Shown here one piece after another: positions 58,971 to 64,000 of a stretch of 64,000 nt of DNA. The notes below the pieces were generated by a model. That model did no database searches and was not told where the DNA came from. It saw only the letters and a program-made list of their open reading frames with translations. The DNA lies in contig NC_084801.1 in assembly GCF_963169125.1 (NCBI RefSeq), positions 79,487,696-79,551,695 of the forward strand, in the 5' to 3' direction. Position 1 is the first letter of the stretch. Each line of letters begins with the position of its first letter. A program made the translations under genes and the position numbers. The stretch is from Humulus lupulus (taxonomy: Eukaryota > Streptophyta > Magnoliopsida > Rosales > Cannabaceae).

Positions 58971-59425
58971 TTCATAGGTAAGGGAAATTGATAAAATTTA
59001 ATTCGTTTTCACTGGTTGAATTTAGTAGTTTAAGGACTTATAAAAAAAATCATATGACTAAGTAAATGAGTAGACCATATATGTACATTGCAACATTGTA
59101 TCTTCCCTTGTACATTGTATCTCTTACACAGCTGCCATGTAAAAGGTTTATTAAGAGACAGAGAAAACACAAGGACAGCAAATACATCCATGTTATCTCG
59201 AAAAGATCAGAAACCACGAAAAGCCTATACCTCTGCGGCACTCTTGATCCAAATTTTCCTCTCTTTGACTTAACTATAATCTCAGTGAAAAAACAAATGA
59301 TGAACTACAACTGAATTGGAGAAATTCGAGATTTGTTCCAGTAATCAATTTTAAGAGATTTATGTGAATCAAAGAGTTTCATCAAATCCCAGAACTGCAA
59401 CAACTTACATTGCAGTGCTCTATGT
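58971..59425 (-). other. Downstream flank of the L7/L12 pseudogene
   Basis: Probable former 3' untranslated sequence, with AATAAA on the minus strand at 59152-59147. There is no poly-A tract at its end. Open frames on both strands (59050-59314) show no recognisable product. Confidence 0.5.
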
Positions 59426-60070
59426 TCACTCCAAAATAACTTTTGCACCAAGAGCTTTCAGGTTCTCAATTATCTGCTCTCCTTCCTCCTTTGACACTCC
59501 TTTCTTTAGAACTGATGGTGCCTTCTCTACTAACTTCTTCGCTTCCCTGAGACCCACATCAATGAAGCTCCTGACCTCCTTGATAAGTTTGATCTTCGAT
59601 GCTGCCTCAAATGATTCTAATTTAATTTCAAAGACAGTCTTTTCTTGTTTCTTCTCCTACTTGGCAGCTGCGGGTGCTTTCGTCCCCATTCCCGCTTAGC
59701 CAGCAGCTCCCGCCTCAATGACTCCCACGCTCGGTGGCTCCATCATACCCCTTTTATGCATCAAAATGGAACCCAGCTCAGCAATTTCAGCCAATGTAAG
59801 TCCTGATCTTTCATCTACAAGCCTGAAAACACGATCAGTAGGAGGACTGCGATGCTGTGTAGGATCAAATGATGCTGGTTCATAATCCGTAGGGAGTCTC
59901 CTCTGGTCAATCTCTACTTCTTCCTCTTCCTCATCATTTCTTGCTGGTTGACTATAATTTTTCCACATTCCATTTAATTTCCCAAGATTTAATGCCCCGA
60001 CAGAGGAAATAATCGGTTTTCTGCTGAAGCCATTGGGCAAATGATGCTTCAATCTTAAAACCAAGCTCAT
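59426..60070 (-). pseudogene. Ribosomal protein L7/L12, mitochondrial type, pseudogene
   Basis: L7/L12 forms the ribosomal stalk that recruits translation factors; this version would act in the mitochondrion. Minus strand, 215 codons in one unbroken frame except two stops. Residues 1-45 are basic and hydroxylated (MSLVLRLKHHLPNGFSRKP), as in a transit peptide. An acidic EEEEE linker leads to DPTQHRSPPTDRVFRLVDERSGLTLAEIAELGSIL, the dimerisation region. Codon 125 is TAA (59696) and codon 138 is TAG (59657), both in the Ala/Gly-rich hinge. The C-terminal domain is complete: FEIKLESFEAASKIKLIKEV, GLREAKKLVEKAPSVLKKGVS, GEQIIENLKALGAKVILE. There are no indels. There is no intron, but relatives may also lack one, so retrocopy and ordinary decay cannot be told apart. 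It is non-functional unless read through. Confidence 0.9.
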
Positions 60071-62712
60071 CTTCAAGTCTAACAAAAGTCCACCTTCCAA
60101 CAAATGATAAATCAACCTCTCCAAAATAGGTTCTCACTTCTCATGGTGAAAATTACAAAACCTTCAACCCAAAAAGCCAAAAACACTATAAGCCAAATAA
60201 ATATACCCATTATATAAATTAAAATCAATAAAATTAGGTCAATAGCAAGCAAGAGAACACTTCTCTAGCACACACAACGGACCACATTAGTTTTTCTTTT
60301 GCTGAAATTTTTTACTTTTGGCAAGTCACATTACACCGAGATCCAGGAAAGCAGAACAAGTGTGATTTTGAAATAAGAATACGTGAAAATATGTTTATGT
60401 GATTGATTTCTATTCATTATTTTTTGGGTTTTAAAATACTAAATATGTGACTATTGAGAATTTGAAAATATAACAAAACAAAATAAGTAATTGGTGGAGT
60501 TGAATTTAAAAACTATTTTAATTTAATAAACTTTAATTTTTTAAACAAATTTTATATCATATTAAATTTTAATTTACCTATATATTACTTAAATAAAATT
60601 CAAGATTAAGACGTTGATTAAATTCATATTATTATTAGTTCATTCACGTAGGCTTTTTTTTTTTAATTTAAAGTTTTCTTAAACTGTTGTAATATTGGGT
60701 TGTACCATGTACATGTACTCATATAGCATCTTGAAAGTGTCTCAGACACAACACAATCATGATGGATCAATTTAAAATTTGGAATGAACTGAATATAGTA
60801 AGGAACTCTCTTTGTTATGCAATTTTCTTTATCACATGGTCATAAAAGTCTAATAAAATAGCAGCAAGTAAATATAAAGTAGACATGAAAAACATACATT
60901 AAATACCAGTATGTTGTCTTCCTTAAGTTCACAGTCGGTATTTATCACCACAATAAAATTTCATAGCTTAAAACCACATCAACACAAACTTTCGAAGTCA
61001 AGTCCTCAAAGTGGTGGTGCACGTCAAATACATTAACATTGATGACAAAAACTTCCGCAGCAATAGAGGAACTAATAAAGTTTAAAGAGAACATATTAAT
61101 ATTAGTTTTGAGAACCAAATCATACAAGCACTAATCTGTGTTGAAAAAATTCACCAAATAATATAGTGTACATAGGAGATGTGATCAAGGAGCTACAACA
61201 TATATAAAAATATGCTTATGTGAGCCTTGCAATCCATGAACACTGACAAAGGACCAGACCAACTAACTAATAGCTACTATAATAGAACATAATTTGCTAG
61301 AATTAGCTTTTACTTTATTCCAATTGCATACCAAAAGAGTAAGACATTTTATAAGAATTATCTCACACTGACTTTCACTGTTATTTTCTTGAAGGAACTC
61401 AACAATATCAAGTTAATAGTACTTCCTATCTAGCACTTGTTAGTTATTAGATAGAGATCACATCCTCTACATTATATATACAATGGTTGTGGTTCCGAAT
61501 ACTATATATATATGTGTGAAGAACAAGTCAAATGGCACCATATTTGTGGCTACAAAATACGGACAGCTAAGATTGAAAAAGACTTCAACGCAATTGATCT
61601 AAGTTGCCAATTCTAATGAAAACCCATTAATATCTGACACATAAAACCATTAAAAAAAACCTAATTGTAGCACACCTCTTTCAATTATCTTCTTTTAATC
61701 CAAACAAACAAAAACCCATGTTTTGTATAAGATGTTACAATATGAAATAAATATGCTCAGTTACAGAGGAAAACAAACGAAGTTACCAACAACAAAATAA
61801 GTGACATGAATTCATCTGAAACAATCATACCATTTTTTGTGTTGTTGTCTTTCTTTTTTATATATGTACAGTAAAAGAGTTTTACAGGAAACATATATTG
61901 AATACAAAGGAGAAGACATTTGTGAATGCATGGGTCTCATCAACACACATTTTTCTGTATATAATTGACTGGTATTAACGAAAACGTGAAATCATCATTT
62001 TCCGTTTGTTTGGATAAATTTGAAATCTGTATTTGAACACAGTTGTTTAAGAAAAAACAACAAAACAGTGATTTTTGTGAGCGTTTTGTGTTTCAAAATG
62101 ATAAAATCATTTTCACATTAGATATCAATCACGTCCTAAAAGTATTCTTTTTGTAATATTTAAGAACATTTCTCAGAACAAAAATTGATTTTTTTAAAGA
62201 AGAAAATGTTAGAATTTAAGAAACACTCGAGCAACATACATAAATATCAATATTTCAATACATAATCTCAGATCCTAATCATGTTACTAAAATTGTTTCA
62301 ATATAAAATCTTAAATCATATTTTTATAGATCATTTGCTAAATCGAAGAAGATGAACTTGAGAGCGAAAGCACTAAACTGAGTACATTGTTGGAGATTGC
62401 AATCTTTCTATATAATATGTATCTCTATGAGAAAAAAGTTTATCTTTTCTTTTCTATTAATGGGATGACAGATAGAATAGAATGATACATATATATATAT
62501 ATGGGACCACAACTCTAATTTATAATTAGTGATTTCCAATTTTGCCTATTATAAAATTAAAAATTCACTTTCTTATTTCTACACATTAAATTCATGACAC
62601 TTTAATACCCTATGATATTTATAACAGAATCGATCACTTAATTTTATATCACACTTTATAATAGCATTATACATTATACATATGTACTCATAAAATAGAA
62701 TTTTAATCAACA
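60071..62712. other. AT-rich intergenic DNA, ending in a copia LTR
   Basis: No gene is supported. An LTR starting TGTTGATTAAAATTC on the minus strand begins at 62712 and runs left. Its far end is not clear to me. ATAAATATCATAGGG on the minus strand near 62620 could be its TATA region. Confidence 0.5.
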
Positions 62713-62725
62713 ATCTCTCATTTTG
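62713..62725 (-). other. Polypurine tract of the copia element
   Basis: AAAATGAGAGATT on the minus strand directly precedes the LTR start TGTTG, the usual copia arrangement (purines, then TGTTG). Confidence 0.6.
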
Positions 62726-63037
62726 GCAACATATGTTTCCTTATAAATGTACAACCTTATGAGCTAAAAATTTGCTATCATATAAAGGTATTTTTTAACA
62801 ATCTCGTCTATCAACCATATCCATATAGGATTAAAGCGGTATTTGTCATATTAATCATGACTGAACCCATCAGTGGTCACTTATACAAATACATTTAAAT
62901 GACATAGATCAATCATGGATGGGTAGCATGGAAATTACATGCAATGTGAACCAAACATGTCTATTTCCAACTGGTCCTCCTTAAACTTTAGTGAAGTCAG
63001 AATCATAACAAAAACAGAGTGAATGAACTGAAAAACT

Positions 63038-64000
63038 TCATTTCTGATCAGAAAATAACCAAATACATAAATGTTTGAAATAAACATAAAGCTCATATGG
63101 TGTTTTTGCAACTGCTTTAGTTGGTACTCTATTCAAAATGTAAGTTGTTGTCTTTAATGCTTCTCCCCATAGGGACTCGGGTAAGGTAGAATGAACAATT
63201 ATACCTCTTACCATATCCTTAAGAGTCCTATTGCGTCTTTCAGCAACACCATTCATGCTAGGTGATCCTGGCATGGTGTATTGTGGGACAATGCCGGATT
63301 CCTCTAGGAATTTAGCAAACGATCCTGGACGTTGTTCACCTGATCAGATCTGACGTTTTTAATCCTTTTGTTGAGTTGATTCTCAACTTCACCTTTATAA
63401 GCTTTGAACACATCCAGAGACTGGGGCTTTTCATGAATGAGATATAGGTACCCATAACGTGAGTAATCGTCTATGAATGATATGAAATATTGTTGACCAT
63501 TCCATGATGCTGTAAGGAATGGCCCACAAACATCTGTATGAATCAATTCTAAGACATCTGAAGATCTGTTGGCACCTAATCTCTTAGTTTTTGTCTGTTT
63601 TCCCTTGATACAATCGACACAAACATCAAAGTCTGTTAAGTCAAGAGACTCTAAAATGCCATCAGACACAAGGCGCTCAACTCTACCTTTTGAGATATGA
63701 CCTAAGCGCTTATGCCATAATGACGCTGAATTTTCCTTATTTAATTTGCGTTTAGTACCACATGATTCCACATGCAAGGTTTCATTATAGGATGTAATTG
63801 TTTCTAGCAAATAAAGGTTGTCATAACAATTCAAGTAACCAGTTCCAACAACATTTGAATTTAAAGACAAACTAAACTGATTGTTTCCAAAAGAACAACA
63901 ATATCCAAATTTGTCCAACAAAGAAACATAAACTAAATTCCTTCTAAAAGACAGTGCAACAAAAGTGTCTTTCAAATCCAAATAATAACCAGTACCTAAC
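63038..64000 (-). pseudogene. pol: Ty1/copia polyprotein fragment (GAG-pre-integrase and integrase)
   Basis: Minus strand, entering from the right edge. 63981-63304 carries the copia pre-integrase region with SLWHKRLGHISKGRVERLV and CVDCIKGKQTK (zinc HHCC), then the integrase core with LIHTDVCGPF (first Asp) and NVRSD (second Asp). A short deletion and frameshift at about 63320-63345 follow. 63274-63038 continues with [18 protein letters not shown] (catalytic Glu in the ERRNRT block) and [21 protein letters not shown]. The frame then leaves copia sequence at about residue YELYV. RT and RNase H are absent: about 325 bp further on are the polypurine tract and LTR. It is an internally deleted, dead element. 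Confidence 0.9.

Noticed and set aside
1..64000. CRISPR arrays, operons or bacterial-type systems
   Set aside because: The window is plant nuclear DNA; tandem repeats here are LTR minisatellites without spacers.

Overview
This is nuclear DNA from a flowering plant, most likely a eudicot, and almost certainly a heterochromatic region. About 54.7 of the 64 kb is LTR retrotransposon inserted into LTR retrotransposon. Every major plant Ty3/gypsy group is present: Tat/Ogre-type with a second, archaeal-type RNase H; Athila-type with a tRNA-Asp primer site; and Tekay-type chromoviruses with an initiator-Met primer site. A Ty1/copia fragment sits at the right edge. I cannot name the species. I use letters for the elements.

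Nesting, deduced from TG..CA ends and 5-bp target-site duplications (TSDs). The oldest host is F, a Tat-like element on the + strand that starts left of the window and ends at 54763. G, a chromovirus-type LTR on the - strand, lies in F's integrase and ends at 7915. G itself carries H (an LTR ending at 1004) and K (1193-7409, TSD CCTTG). D (8836-33593, - strand, TSD CGGTC) lies in F's 3' region. D carries solo LTR E (11081-11672, TSD ATACC) in the end of its pol, and solo LTR C (16717-31591, TSD GCGAC) in its own 5' LTR. C carries the truncated element A (about 17888-30924), and A carries the complete element B (21267-30246, - strand, TSD GTACG) in its 3' LTR. J, an Athila-type element (34214-54452, + strand, TSD ATACT), is a separate insertion in F. 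J carries I, a Tat element on the - strand (42901-54215), in its 3' LTR.

Coding content. No element has an intact gag-pol. Each is split by in-frame stops and frameshifts, and many of the stops look like C-to-T decay. A and B have perfect LTR, primer and polypurine signals but no gag-pol, so they are non-autonomous derivatives. K keeps only gag. J keeps gag, protease, RT/RNase H and integrase as relics. I keeps gag, protease, RT, RNase H, archaeal-type RNase H and integrase as relics. On its opposite strand I also has a multi-exon gene with its own TATA box, with splice sites that join the open frames in phase. This antisense gene is the most interesting object in the window.

From 54764 to 64000 the sequence is AT-rich and mostly single-copy in appearance. 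It holds a damaged mitochondrial-type ribosomal protein L7/L12 gene (59426-60070, - strand), a short unrecognised open frame behind promoter-like sequence (56877-57152), a possible solo LTR (58468-58970), and a copia element on the - strand in which integrase runs almost directly into the 3' end signals (62713-64000). I found no tRNA, rRNA or CRISPR, and no clearly functional host gene.
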